A DNA stretch of 64,000 bases, taken from Neobacillus cucumis. GTDB taxonomy: Bacteria; Bacillota; Bacilli; Bacillales; Cytobacillaceae. The notes below the pieces were generated by a model. The model was not told the DNA's origin and searched no databases. It saw nothing but the letters and a program-made list of their open reading frames with translations. The position numbers were made by a program, and so were the translations under genes. The stretch lies in assembly GCF_016908975.1 (NCBI RefSeq), contig NZ_JAFBEX010000001.1:248001-312000 (forward strand), written 5' to 3'. Positions 37,575-46,724 of this stretch are shown piece after piece (the stretch's first letter is position 1; the number at the start of each line of letters is the position of its first letter).

Positions 37575-39391
37575 GGATGTATCACCTCATTATGAATAAC
37601 TTTAGGTATCATAATCGTAACGGTAAAGCCGCTCTCTCCTCCACTAGTGACAACCATTTCTACCCGGTTACTATAATAAATCATTAAACGTTCATAAATA
37701 TTTTTCAACCCTATTCCTTCACCCTTCTGATATTCACTTCTCCCGACATCCGATAATTCTCGGCGAATATTTTTAAGCTCTTCCTCTTCAACACCTATTC
37801 CATTATCTTTAACCGTTATGGAGAAAAAGTCATCAGATTCACCTTTTGCTGAAATCATAATCGTTGCTGTTTCGACCTGCTGATCAAAGCCATGTTTAAA
37901 GCAATTTTCCACAATGGGTTGTAAAATCATTTTCGGTACTCGTATCTCTTCTACACTTTCCTCAATATCCAGCTCAAATTCAAACTGATCATCAAATCTT
38001 TGTTTTTGTAACGTAAGATAGGATTTAACATGGTTGACTTCCGCTAATAATGGGACAATATCATCCTTCATATTCATGCTGTAACGCATGATATTTGATA
38101 ATGAATTTAATAGCGAGTAAACCGGTACCGCTTTCAATTTTAATGCAAGTGTTCCTATCGATTGAAAGGCATTATATAGGAAATGCGGATTTATTTGTGA
38201 CTGAAGAACCCTTAATTGGGAGGATTTATTTTCAATCTCCAGCTTATATTCTCGTTCTATTAATTCATTTATTTTTGCAATCATCAGTTTAAAATGCCTT
38301 CCCAACATCCCGATTTCGTCATTTCCTAATGACTCAAAATCTGCTTCAAACACACCTTTTTCTACTTTTTTCATATTCGCTATTAATACTTTAATTGGAG
38401 CTGTGAGCTTAAATGAAATGAACATGGTAGCAAATAATACAATAATAAGCGTAATCATAACAATGATAATATTAGTAAATACAGTCTGCCTTGCCCCCTG
38501 GTAAAGGACATCATAAGGAATTCGTTTAACAATGTACCAGTTTTTAAAGGAATCAGAAAATTGTTGGTAGACAATTACTCCCGAAAACTTATCATCTTTC
38601 CGTTCTAGACTTTCACTCTCCTTCGGTTGCTTCTTTATTTGTTTAAACCATTCTTCATTATTGCGCTTGCCAATGGCATTGTTTTTTGAGGAGTATACGA
38701 TAACACCCTCATCATTCATAATGTATAAGTCTTCAACCCCAGGAGTGTATAATCGACCAGCAATGTCTCTTATCTTGGAAAGATTTATATCTATCGATAC
38801 AAAACCTAAAATGTCATCTAACGGTACATCTCTTATAATGGTATGAAAACTTAAAACTTGATTCTTTTCTGAGTTAGGAATCACGGACAAGTTATTGTAG
38901 CTATAAATCTCATGGGGTGGTTCAATTACAGAAAAGTCATGTGATTTGCTTAAGCGTGCATAGAAAGGATTGGACAATATATTCTCGTATTTCACTCTTC
39001 CGCTGATTGTCGAGTGGTAATTGGTATAAGAATCTTTTCCTTTATTTATATATAGAAGCATCTGTTCAATTTCCGGCCGGGAATTAAATGTATAAGCAAG
39101 CATTCTTCGTACTTCCTCTTGATTACTGCTTATGTTTTCCGAAATCCCAACCCTCATTACTGACATAAAAGGCGTATACCGATATAGAACGGTCGACAAT
39201 TGTGCGACGTCCTCTAAATAGGTACTAAGCTCCGCTCCCCCCTTTACAATTAACTCATGATTCGTGGTTACAAATCGGTCATTAATAGACTTGGTTGTTT
39301 GATAATAAGTAATTGTAATGGCTATTCCAAAAGGGAGTATCATCACAGCCATTAAAGTAATAATTAGTTTTTTCCGAATCCCCCATTGCAT
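37571..39391 (-). CDS. YesM-type sensor histidine kinase
   Basis: A 606-aa kinase. Helix 1 is near residues 8-30, the extracellular Cache-type sensor about 31-300, helix 2 about 303-325, then HAMP. The INPHFLYN motif has the phospho-accepting His near residue 403, followed by an HATPase domain (VENCFKHGF; DNGIGVEEE; GEGIGLKNI). It is divergent from an ABC importer operon, a common arrangement where the kinase responds to the extracellular sugar. It is paralogous, not identical, to 27327-29123. Confidence 0.9.
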   Translation of the reverse strand: MQWGIRKKLIITLMAVMILPFGIAITITYYQTTKSINDRFVTTNHELIVKGGAELSTYLEDVAQLSTVLYRYTPFMSVMRVGISENISSNQEEVRRMLAYTFNSRPEIEQMLLYINKGKDSYTNYHSTISGRVKYENILSNPFYARLSKSHDFSVIEPPHEIYSYNNLSVIPNSEKNQVLSFHTIIRDVPLDDILGFVSIDINLSKIRDIAGRLYTPGVEDLYIMNDEGVIVYSSKNNAIGKRNNEEWFKQIKKQPKESESLERKDDKFSGVIVYQQFSDSFKNWYIVKRIPYDVLYQGARQTVFTNIIIVMITLIIVLFATMFISFKLTAPIKVLIANMKKVEKGVFEADFESLGNDEIGMLGRHFKLMIAKINELIEREYKLEIENKSSQLRVLQSQINPHFLYNAFQSIGTLALKLKAVPVYSLLNSLSNIMRYSMNMKDDIVPLLAEVNHVKSYLTLQKQRFDDQFEFELDIEESVEEIRVPKMILQPIVENCFKHGFDQQVETATIMISAKGESDDFFSITVKDNGIGVEEEELKNIRRELSDVGRSEYQKGEGIGLKNIYERLMIYYSNRVEMVVTSGGESGFTVTIMIPKVIHNEVIHP

Positions 39392-39521
39392 AAGCTCATG
39401 CGCTAGTTCCTGTTCACTCGAACTAGCCTCCCCCCTTTTCGGTTTTATCCTGAATTCTCCCTCATTTTAGCATAAGTGTTCTTGCATTACAGGGTGTCTA
39501 CATTAATCTAAAAAAATGCCA

Positions 39522-39564
39522 TGTTCAATATTTTCCACCCTACTGGTCAATGTAAGCCGTTTCA
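39522..39564 (+). promoter_or_regulatory. 43-bp regulatory element upstream of the ABC operon (copy 2)
   Basis: It matches 3575-3617 (minus strand) at 38 of 43 positions and has the same orientation relative to the downstream gene. Two TCAATRT blocks are 22 bp apart. It lies 47 bp before the permease start, in the divergent region of the YesMN-type system. Confidence 0.6.
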
Positions 39565-39610
39565 TATTTTTCAAAGAACCCCTAGAATCACATTATAGGA
39601 GGTGCAGTCA

Positions 39611-40570
39611 GTGAATCATCAAAGTGAATTAAAAAGTTCAACTTTATCTGGCAAAACTAGTATCAGGATTTCAGAGTCAGCTTCTTTAAATAAAAGGAAG
39701 AAGCTCAAGGATGCAGGATTATTTGCTCTATTTGTCGGTCCCGTGTTGTTGGCATTTACAGTTATTGTCCTAATCCCTTTCTTTACGGGTATTTATTACG
39801 CCTTTACCGATTGGAATGGTATCACAGGAGACATCAAATGGGTTGGTCTTGATAATTTTAAATACCTGTTTACAGAGGACCAACAATTTCAGGATTCCTT
39901 TATCCTAACCACCAAATATACCGTTGTGGCGATTATTTTAACAAATGTCATTGGTTTTGGATTGGCCATACTCGTTACACAAATGTTTAAAACAAGGAAC
40001 ATCCTCCGGACCGTTTTCTTTATGCCAAATATGGTTGGCGGTCTTTTATTAGGCTTTATCTGGCAGTTTATTTTTGTAAAGGGTTTCTCTTCACTTGGGC
40101 AATTAACACATATTCCATTTTTCCAATTACCATGGTTAGGGGATGCTAATACGGCATTTTGGGGAATTGTGATCGTCAGTGTCTGGCAGGGAGCCGGCTA
40201 CATAATGATCATCTATATTGCAGCATTACAAAATGTTCCCCAAGAATTGATTGAAGCAGCCAAAATCGACGGAGCGAATCGCTGGCAAATTCTTCGACAC
40301 ATTACCATGCCGCTAGTTGCACCGGCTGTGACAATTTGTTTATTCTTAACTACAGCTTCATCATTTAAAATCTTCGACGCCAATCTATCATTAACTGGCG
40401 GCGGTCCATTTAAATCAACTGAGATGTTAGCACTAAATATTTATACTGAAGCTTTCGTTAACAACCGCTACGGTATCGGTGAAGCAAAGGCCTTAATCTT
40501 CTTTATCGTAGTTGCAGCGATTACCGTCCTCCAAGTAACGATTTCGAAGAAAAGGGAGGTTGAATCCTAA
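39611..40570 (+). CDS. Carbohydrate ABC transporter permease (MalF type)
   Basis: A permease of 319 aa from GTG 39611. That start is chosen because AGGAGG lies eight bases upstream, while the earlier GTG at 39602 falls within this ribosome binding site. It has six hydrophobic segments and the EAA loop LIEAAKIDGANRWQILRHIT near residue 215. First gene of the plus-strand operon permease - permease - binding protein; it abuts the next start codon (TAATG). The substrate is unknown, possibly the disaccharide treated by ThuA, given the shared promoter element. Confidence 0.9.
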   Translation: MNHQSELKSSTLSGKTSIRISESASLNKRKKLKDAGLFALFVGPVLLAFTVIVLIPFFTGIYYAFTDWNGITGDIKWVGLDNFKYLFTEDQQFQDSFILTTKYTVVAIILTNVIGFGLAILVTQMFKTRNILRTVFFMPNMVGGLLLGFIWQFIFVKGFSSLGQLTHIPFFQLPWLGDANTAFWGIVIVSVWQGAGYIMIIYIAALQNVPQELIEAAKIDGANRWQILRHITMPLVAPAVTICLFLTTASSFKIFDANLSLTGGGPFKSTEMLALNIYTEAFVNNRYGIGEAKALIFFIVVAAITVLQVTISKKREVES

Positions 40571-41397
40571 TGGGTAACAGGTATACAAGTAAAACTTTTG
40601 TCCTGGAGATATTTGCTATCCTGCTGGGTCTAGTCTTTTTAGTTCCATTTTATTATTTGCTATCAAACTCCTTGAAACCGTTCGCTGAGATACTATCAAA
40701 TACATCTGCATTACCAAAAGTATTTATGCTTGATAACTATATTAATGCTTTTGAAAAATTGGACTACCTAAAAGTATTTTCTAATTCCTTAATTATTACG
40801 GTATTAAGTAATATTGTTCTGATTATCTTTTGTTCAATGGCGGCTTATATGCTTGTTCGAACAAAAAAAAGAATCAGCAATATCATCTTTATGATCTTTG
40901 TTGCCGCGATGATTATACCCTTTCAATCCCTCATGATCCCGCTGATTAAAACGGCAGGAAATTTTGGATTATTGAACAGCATCTGGGGACTTGTCATTAT
41001 GTACCTAGGGTTTGGTTCAGGAATGACCATCTTCTTATATCACGGTTTTATTAAGGGGATTCCAGTAGAACTAGAAGAAGCAGCCATCATTGACGGATGT
41101 TCTAGACTAGGAGTGTTTTGGAGAATTGTCTTTCCATTATTGAAGCCTATCACGGTAACAATCGTTATTCTCAACAGCTTATGGATTTGGAATGACTATT
41201 TATTACCATCATTAGTTCTTCAAAATCCTGAATATCGAACCATTCCTTTAGCTACCTTCTTCTTCTTTGGACAGTATACAAAGCAATGGGATTTAGCATT
41301 AGCAGCACTCGTTCTAGGAATTATTCCTTTGTTAATATTCTTCTTTTCGATGCAGAAACACATTATCAAAGGAATCACTAGCGGTTCTATTAAGTAA
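40570..41397 (+). CDS. Carbohydrate ABC transporter permease (MalG type)
   Basis: A 275-aa permease with six hydrophobic segments and the EAA loop LEEAAIIDGCSRLGVFWRI. It overlaps the previous stop codon by one base. It is followed by a stem-loop and then the binding-protein gene, an order (permeases first, binding protein last) unlike the mel-type and 6.8-10.4 kb operons. Confidence 0.9.
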   Translation: MGNRYTSKTFVLEIFAILLGLVFLVPFYYLLSNSLKPFAEILSNTSALPKVFMLDNYINAFEKLDYLKVFSNSLIITVLSNIVLIIFCSMAAYMLVRTKKRISNIIFMIFVAAMIIPFQSLMIPLIKTAGNFGLLNSIWGLVIMYLGFGSGMTIFLYHGFIKGIPVELEEAAIIDGCSRLGVFWRIVFPLLKPITVTIVILNSLWIWNDYLLPSLVLQNPEYRTIPLATFFFFGQYTKQWDLALAALVLGIIPLLIFFFSMQKHIIKGITSGSIK

Positions 41398-41404
41398 GAT
41401 TGGC

Positions 41405-41432
41405 CCCTGCTGTCCTATATTTGACAGCAGGG
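41405..41432 (+). other. Intercistronic stem-loop (mRNA stabiliser/attenuator)
   Basis: CCCTGCTGTC/GACAGCAGGG, 10 perfect base pairs with an 8-base loop and no T-tract after it. Such hairpins often shield the downstream part of an mRNA from decay. Here that part encodes the binding protein, which is needed in excess. Confidence 0.5.
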
Positions 41433-41475
41433 AGATATATAAATTAAATAGATAATATCAGGAGGGCAAACAAAA

Positions 41476-42774
41476 ATGGCATTTAAAAAATATTCAATCG
41501 CAGCGGGGATTTTATCGGCTTCACTTCTTTTAGGTGCATGCGGTAACAGCGATAGTGCATCCGGTACAAAAAAGGATAGTGGCAGCAAAGATGGGAAAGT
41601 AGTAGTTGATATCTTCAACGGAAAAGTTGAAATTGCAGACCAACTGAAAGCGTTAACAGATAAATATACAAAAGAACACCCAAACGTTACGTTTAATATC
41701 GAATCAGTCGGAGGCGGTGCTGATGGTGCTGCAGCCCTTAAAGCAAAATTCGCCTCCAATAAAGCTCCTGATATCTTTGGAAACGGCGGTTATCAAGAAG
41801 CGATTACTTGGAAAGATAAATTAGAAGATTTATCAGATCAGCCTTGGGTAAAGGATGCATATGAAGATGCCTTAAAACCAATGACAATGGATGGAAAAAT
41901 CTATGGCCAACCCGTTAATATGGAAGGTTACGGTTTTGCATATAACAAGCAATTATTTAAAAAAGCAGGAATTACGGAGCTGCCTAAAACCTACTCCGAG
42001 TTAGAAGCGGCAGCGAAAAAGTTAAAAGCTGCCGGTATCACTCCATTCTCAGTCGGTTATGCGGAATGGTGGGTATTAGCAAACCATGGTCTTAACGTGC
42101 CATTCGCTTACGAAGAAGCAGATGAACCGAATTTCATTGATGGGTTAAATAAGGGGACCTCAAAAATTGCTGGCAACAAATACTTTGAAGACTATTTTAA
42201 GCTTGTTGACCTAACCGTTAAGTATGGTAACAAAAATCCATTAACAACTGACTACAATACAGAAGTCACTCAATTTGCTAATGGTGAGACAGCAATGATT
42301 CAACAAGGTAACTGGATTCAGCCGATGTTAGATAAATTAAATCCTGGTATGGAAGTGGGCTTTATTCCACTAGCACTTACAGACGATGCAGCTCAAGCAG
42401 ATAAACTAATGGTGGACGTTCCAACGAACTGGGTAGTTTATAACAAAGCACCAGAAGCAGACAAAAAGGCCGCAAAAGATTTCTTAAACTGGATGGTCAC
42501 ATCTGACGAAGGTAAAACCGCACTTGTGAAAGACTTTAAATATGTTCCAGCATTCAAAACGATTGAAGCAAAAGCTGAAGATATTGGCCCACTAGGCGCA
42601 GACCTTCAAAAGTACTCGAAAGATGGTAAGACTTACTCTTGGCAGTTCATGAAGTATCCTGATGGCGCTGGACAAGAATTTGGTGCTACATTACAAGCAT
42701 ATGTTGGCGGCCAAAAATCGAAAGCAGAGGCCATGAAAGCACTTGATGCAACATGGGCTAAGTTGAAGAAATAA
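41476..42774 (+). CDS. Extracellular sugar-binding lipoprotein of ABC importer
   Basis: A 432-aa binding protein with signal peptide and lipobox LGAC (Cys at about residue 22). Family-1 motifs are clear (YTKEHPNVTFNIESVGG; KDFLNWMVTSDEG). The ribosome binding site is AGGAGGG. It is last in the operon, after a stabilising hairpin. A 269-bp structured repeat starts within its stop codon. Confidence 0.92.
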   Translation: MAFKKYSIAAGILSASLLLGACGNSDSASGTKKDSGSKDGKVVVDIFNGKVEIADQLKALTDKYTKEHPNVTFNIESVGGGADGAAALKAKFASNKAPDIFGNGGYQEAITWKDKLEDLSDQPWVKDAYEDALKPMTMDGKIYGQPVNMEGYGFAYNKQLFKKAGITELPKTYSELEAAAKKLKAAGITPFSVGYAEWWVLANHGLNVPFAYEEADEPNFIDGLNKGTSKIAGNKYFEDYFKLVDLTVKYGNKNPLTTDYNTEVTQFANGETAMIQQGNWIQPMLDKLNPGMEVGFIPLALTDDAAQADKLMVDVPTNWVVYNKAPEADKKAAKDFLNWMVTSDEGKTALVKDFKYVPAFKTIEAKAEDIGPLGADLQKYSKDGKTYSWQFMKYPDGAGQEFGATLQAYVGGQKSKAEAMKALDATWAKLKK

Positions 42775-43041
42775 GAAAAGCGCAAGGCGCTTAGATTTCG
42801 GCGACAAGACGAGCCGGCCGAAAAGTTGTTCTTTAACCTTTTGGACGGATTGATCTAAATGTGGAGGCGACTGTTTTTGTTTTGGGACGGAGGCATAAGA
42901 CGCACCATGTAAGAAGGCGTTTTTTGCCTTCTTCAGGGGGTGGCTTATGCCTTGAGTCCCAAGGAGCCGCAACTGGATAAGCTTGTGACCTCGAGCCGAT
43001 GGCGCTTGGAGCTGGACAATTCTCAAAGTCGAAATTTATAC
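42773..43041 (+). repeat. 269-bp structured dispersed repeat, copy 2
   Basis: Partner of 5292-5559 in the same orientation, also beginning at a stop codon. Its central hairpin has an AGGCATAAG/CTTATGCCT arm, where copy 1 has a different but still pairing sequence. It carries a short T-rich insertion (42873-42882 region) absent from copy 1. Confidence 0.8.
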
Positions 43042-43057
43042 TTTCCTATTTTAGAAT

Positions 43058-43090
43058 AAAGGCTCTTCTCATAATGAGAAGAGCCTTTGT
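43058..43090. terminator. Bidirectional intrinsic terminator
   Basis: AAAGGCTCTTCTCA/TGAGAAGAGCCTTT, a 14-bp perfect stem with a 3-base loop. It separates the plus-strand ABC operon from the minus-strand globin gene and serves both. Confidence 0.8.
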
Positions 43091-43095
43091 TTATT

Positions 43096-43500
43096 TTATT
43101 CGCTGTCCGGAGTGTTCACCATAATACCGGCCACTTGTGTTAATCGTTCATAAAAAGCTTGTCCTGCTGGGTTCCGATCGAGCCTGATTTCATGAAAAGC
43201 TTCTTTCATACATTGTAGCCAATGCTTTGCTCTTGTAGGTGTTACTTCAAAAGGCAGATGCCGTGCTCTCATGGCTGGCGGCCCGAATTCCTGACTATAT
43301 AGGGCAGGTCCTCCTAAAAATTGCGGCAAGAACATACGCTGTTTTCTTTTAATTTCTTCCATGTCACCTTGAAATAATGGTGCCAAGACGGGATCCGCAT
43401 AAACTCTTGGGTAAAAGGCTTCTACTAGCTTATCAATCGTTTCCTGCCCGCCAATTTCACTATAAAGTGATTTAAAGTTGTTATCCAAGTTTCTCACCAT
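43096..43500 (-). CDS. yjbI: Group II truncated haemoglobin (YjbI/GlbO type)
   Basis: A 134-aa 2-on-2 globin of the usual group II length. The N-terminal SLYSEIGGQETIDKLVEAFYPRV, the proximal His region (MRARHLPFEVT) and the conserved Trp (AKHWLQCM) are present. Group II globins bind O2 and in B. subtilis are linked to protection from reactive oxygen. It is a single-gene unit, with a weak ribosome binding site (AAGTGG). Confidence 0.92.
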   Translation of the reverse strand: MVRNLDNNFKSLYSEIGGQETIDKLVEAFYPRVYADPVLAPLFQGDMEEIKRKQRMFLPQFLGGPALYSQEFGPPAMRARHLPFEVTPTRAKHWLQCMKEAFHEIRLDRNPAGQAFYERLTQVAGIMVNTPDSE

Positions 43501-43581
43501 CCACTTTTATATTTCCCCAATATAATTAATAATAAAGAAAAAAGGGATGGAGTTTTGTGATATAAATCACTACTTTAAGGA

Positions 43582-43616
43582 AAGAAAAGCGCTGGAGCTA
43601 GACAATTCTCGAAGTC
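43582..43616 (+). repeat. 35-bp deletion remnant of the structured repeat
   Basis: The left end (AAGAAAAGCGC) is fused to the right end (TGGAGCTAGACAATTCTCG) of the element at 5292 and 42773. The join is at the GCGC shared by both ends, so recombination between short direct repeats probably removed the middle. Confidence 0.65.
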
Positions 43617-43639
43617 AATTTTATTCTTTCTTATCATCG

Positions 43640-43674
43640 AAAAAATTGCCAGCGCCTCGCAGCGGCTGGCAGTT
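43640..43674 (-). terminator. Intrinsic terminator of the aldo-keto reductase gene
   Basis: TGCCAGC/GCTGGCA stem followed on the minus strand by AATTTTTTC. Confidence 0.75.
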
Positions 43675-43677
43675 CTT

Positions 43678-44670
43678 TTAGCTATGAAGAATATCCTCAA
43701 TTCGAGCTAATTCTTCGTCAGTAAATTCAAGGTTTTCCAAAGCGGCAACATTTTCCTCGATTTGACTCACTTTGCTCGCCCCAATTAGAACGGATGTTAC
43801 TTTTCCACCGCGTAGTACCCATGAAAGGGCCATCTGTGATAAGCTTTGACCACGCTCGGACGCCATTTCGTTTAATTTTTGAACCTGTTCAATTACTTCA
43901 GGGGTGACATGTTCCTTCTTTAAGAATCCTGTTGAACTAGCTGCCCGGGAGTCTGCTGGAATTCCAGTTAAGTATTTATTTGTTAACAAGCCTTGTGCCA
44001 ACGGACTAAAGGCAATTGATCCAACACCATTTTCTTGTAGCACATCTTGAAGACCATCCTCAATCTCTCTGTAAAACATTGAGTATTTAGGCTGATGGAT
44101 TAATAGTGGTGTACCAAGCTGGTTCAAGATTTTAATTGCTTCTGCAGTTTGTTCCGCACTGTATCTAGAAATTCCGACATAGAGCGCTTTTCCTTGACGG
44201 ACAATAGAATCTAACGCCATCATGGTTTCTTCTATTGGAGTATTTGGATCTGGACGGTGTGAGTAAAAAATATCCACATAATCGAGTCCCATTCGTTTAA
44301 GACTTTGATCTAAGCTTGAGATTAGATACTTTCTAGAACCCCAATCTCCATATGGACCTGGCCACATAGTATAGCCGGCTTTTGTGGAAATAACCATTTC
44401 ATCGCGAAATGGAGCAAAATCCGTTTTTAACATACGTCCAAACATTTCTTCAGCAGATCCTTTAGGTGGACCATAGTTATTGGCCAAATCGAAATGGGTA
44501 ATTCCCAAATCAAAGGCTCTTCTTAGCATATCCCTGCCATTTTCGTATGTATTAATGCCGCCAAAGTTATGCCATAGACCTAAGGAAACTGCCGGAAGCA
44601 ATAAACCTGAACGCCCAGTACGATTGTATTTCATAGTTTCATAACGATTGTCATCAGCCTGATAAACCAT
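43678..44670 (-). CDS. Aldo/keto reductase (L-glyceraldehyde-3-phosphate reductase, YghZ-like)
   Basis: A 330-aa NADPH-dependent TIM-barrel reductase of the YghZ/Kv-beta type. The catalytic tetrad is visible: Asp and Tyr in HFDLANNYG, Lys in ISTKAGY and His in IFYSHRPDP. The insertion WPGPYGDWGSRKYLISSLDQ is characteristic of the YghZ group, which reduces L-glyceraldehyde-3-phosphate and methylglyoxal. It is a single-gene unit with an AGAGGGG ribosome binding site and no link to the neighbouring sugar genes. Confidence 0.88.
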   Translation of the reverse strand: MVYQADDNRYETMKYNRTGRSGLLLPAVSLGLWHNFGGINTYENGRDMLRRAFDLGITHFDLANNYGPPKGSAEEMFGRMLKTDFAPFRDEMVISTKAGYTMWPGPYGDWGSRKYLISSLDQSLKRMGLDYVDIFYSHRPDPNTPIEETMMALDSIVRQGKALYVGISRYSAEQTAEAIKILNQLGTPLLIHQPKYSMFYREIEDGLQDVLQENGVGSIAFSPLAQGLLTNKYLTGIPADSRAASSTGFLKKEHVTPEVIEQVQKLNEMASERGQSLSQMALSWVLRGGKVTSVLIGASKVSQIEENVAALENLEFTDEELARIEDILHS

Positions 44671-44767
44671 AGTAATCCCCTCTCTCTTCTCTCTATGTAA
44701 ACCCTTCCAATATTATAATAAAATTTGGTTTATTTTTCACTTTAATTGATTTGATGGGGGGGATTTG

Positions 44768-44930
44768 TGTCCTTGATTTGTTTGATGAAGGACACTTTAA
44801 ACGTTCTCGGGCGGCATTTTGTCCTTCATCCCCTTATTGAAGGACACTTTCCTCGTTCCTCAGGTCCATTTTGTCCTTCAAATCTTCTATCAAAGAAACC
44901 TTGACCGACTCTTGGATGCAATAGTCCTTT
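44768..44930. repeat. Tandem array of 52-bp units
   Basis: Units start at 44768, 44820 and 44872 with an exact 52-bp period; the third is decayed. Each begins TGTCCTT and units 1 and 2 carry an internal AAGGACA, so each can fold into a small hairpin. The units continue CTTT..CGTTC..GG..CATTT. No coding potential or promoter is evident in this 283-bp gap between genes. Confidence 0.65.
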
Positions 44931-44953
44931 GCAAATGAAATCATTTTTCCCCT

Positions 44954-46616
44954 TTATCTAATTCTCTCCAATTCTTCCAAAAATGCCGGTCTTCTTTTAT
45001 GTCTTTCTCTTAGCTCTGTAATAAGCTGATGAGAATGGATCGTCCCACATGCCTTTTTATAGGTCTTGATTAAAGCACACACTTTACGATATTTTTTTCG
45101 ATCCGTCGCTTCATCGGCAGATGCCATAATATATTGAATAAACAAATCGTTTACTTCTTTTAGGTAATCCTTCATTAAATACGGATAATACTCGGTTATC
45201 GTCAGAATATTATCCTGACAATAGCGCAAAAGCTCTGCTGTCAAATTTTCCTGAATTAAGATGGAAACATAAGCAGACGGCTGGTACTTTTGCCTTCCAA
45301 ATTCGATCAATATTTCTTTCAAAACCGTTTCCCATTCACCTGAAGAATACAGTTTTTTTAGCTCTTGATAGTATATAAATTCACCTTTAAATAAAAGTTC
45401 TTTCGCTAATTGTCTGCTCTTCAACCTCACCAAGCATTTCATAAGCCTTATAGCGGTATTCCTTCCAATCTTTCACAAGACCGCGATAGTCTTTATCTAC
45501 TGCCTCCCCCTCTATACAAAGCTGGACAACCTTTTTATACTCTTCCAATTGGAACTCCAAAGCAATGGCCTTTTTACGGAACTCACTAATATTGATATTT
45601 TCATAAATAAACTGCTTGGCAGCTTCCAATCCTTCACATTTTTCGATAATGTCAAGCTGCAGCAGTTTCACTTCTTTATGATCATATTTAGCATTCCAAG
45701 AGGTTCCTGCCTTCTCTAAAAGGGTATCTAATTGCTTTTCTAATTTCTTTCTTAATTCTTTTTGATTTAAAAAATGAGTACAAATCCTTAAAAGGTCGTA
45801 GCGCCAATCGCTCCAGTCATTATAAAGAGTTTTTTGTGCTTCTTTTAAAATAGCTTCAAAAAGCTTCTTTTGATCTTGTTCAGAAAAAAAGTCTAAACTC
45901 GCTATAACAGCTTCGTCCATTAGTCTTAAAGCCCAATTGATGATACCTCCGGCAGAGCCATCTGAGTCATCCGAATGCTGAAGCATTTTAACGACGGGCG
46001 ATAAGACCGTAAGAGATAACAATACAGCACTTTGTGAATTACCCATTTCTAGTTTGTTACGCGCCTTTTGCAAAGTCATTTCAGCTCCTTGTAATGCTTG
46101 ACCCAAATGGCGCCAATCAATAAATCCTCTGTGTTTAGCTCTATTAATATATTCTTGAATCAGCTTTTTAGCTGAAGTGATTTCCTCTTCATCAGAGCTA
46201 AATTGAAACATCAATCGTTTTTCGATATCTGGAAATTCCTCTATTACATCAAGAATAATCTTAATTAGATTTTCCTTGGTTTGATTTAGCAGGATGGACC
46301 TAACACCCTTCTCCTCTGGTTTCACGATGGTTGTTACTCCTTCCTTTTCAGGCTTTTTCTCTCTTAACGCATATAGAACAGCTGCTTTGTGCTTACAATA
46401 TTCGTTCAAGTCATAAGGACAATCACAATAAGCATTGACTACAACTTCATCATTTAGATATATGTCAACATGATACACTTCCGAGCCATCTACTAGGGCT
46501 TTATAATGAATTTCGTCTGAAGTAGTAAGATTTAGGACTTTCCCTTTTTTTAAATAAGCTAGGCCGCGCTCGAGAATTTTATCATCCATCCACTGCTCAA
46601 AATTAGTTAATTTCAT
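44954..46616 (-). pseudogene. SWIM zinc-finger protein, broken by a frameshift
   Basis: Two overlapping frames form one protein of about 555 aa. The 5' part (45387-46616) has the SWIM motif CDCPYDLNEYCKHKAAVLYAL near residue 65 and runs to YEMLGEVEEQ. The 3' part (44954-45442) continues RQLAKELLFKGEFIYYQEL. A one-base loss near 45405 (GAAGAGC|AGACAA) explains the break. SWIM proteins bind DNA or protein partners; the function of this family is unknown. No slippery heptamer is seen, so a real mutation or a sequencing error is more likely than programmed frameshifting. Confidence 0.75.
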
Positions 46617-46684
46617 ACGCTCACCCCAAGAGATAAATTAATTACTATTCTATCATTTTCAATCTTCTTAAGTCTTCTAAGACA

Positions 46685-46719
46685 AAAAGAGCTTGTCCAC
46701 ACTCAGGACAAACTCTTGC
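46685..46719 (-). terminator. Intrinsic terminator of the GH1 gene 46725-48137
   Basis: AAGAGTTTGTCC/GGACAAGCTCTT stem running into TTTTTG on the minus strand. Confidence 0.75.
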
Positions 46720-46724
46720 TAAAC

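Noticed and set aside
42691..43026. A 111-aa minus-strand frame
   Set aside because: It lies across the end of the binding-protein gene and the structured repeat; the equivalent frame in the other repeat copy is not kept.
44768..44930. CRISPR array
   Set aside because: Units are direct 52-bp repeats with no unique spacers and no cas genes nearby.
45387..45442. Programmed frameshift in the SWIM gene
   Set aside because: No slippery heptamer, stimulatory stem or internal Shine-Dalgarno at the overlap; a one-base deletion explains it.
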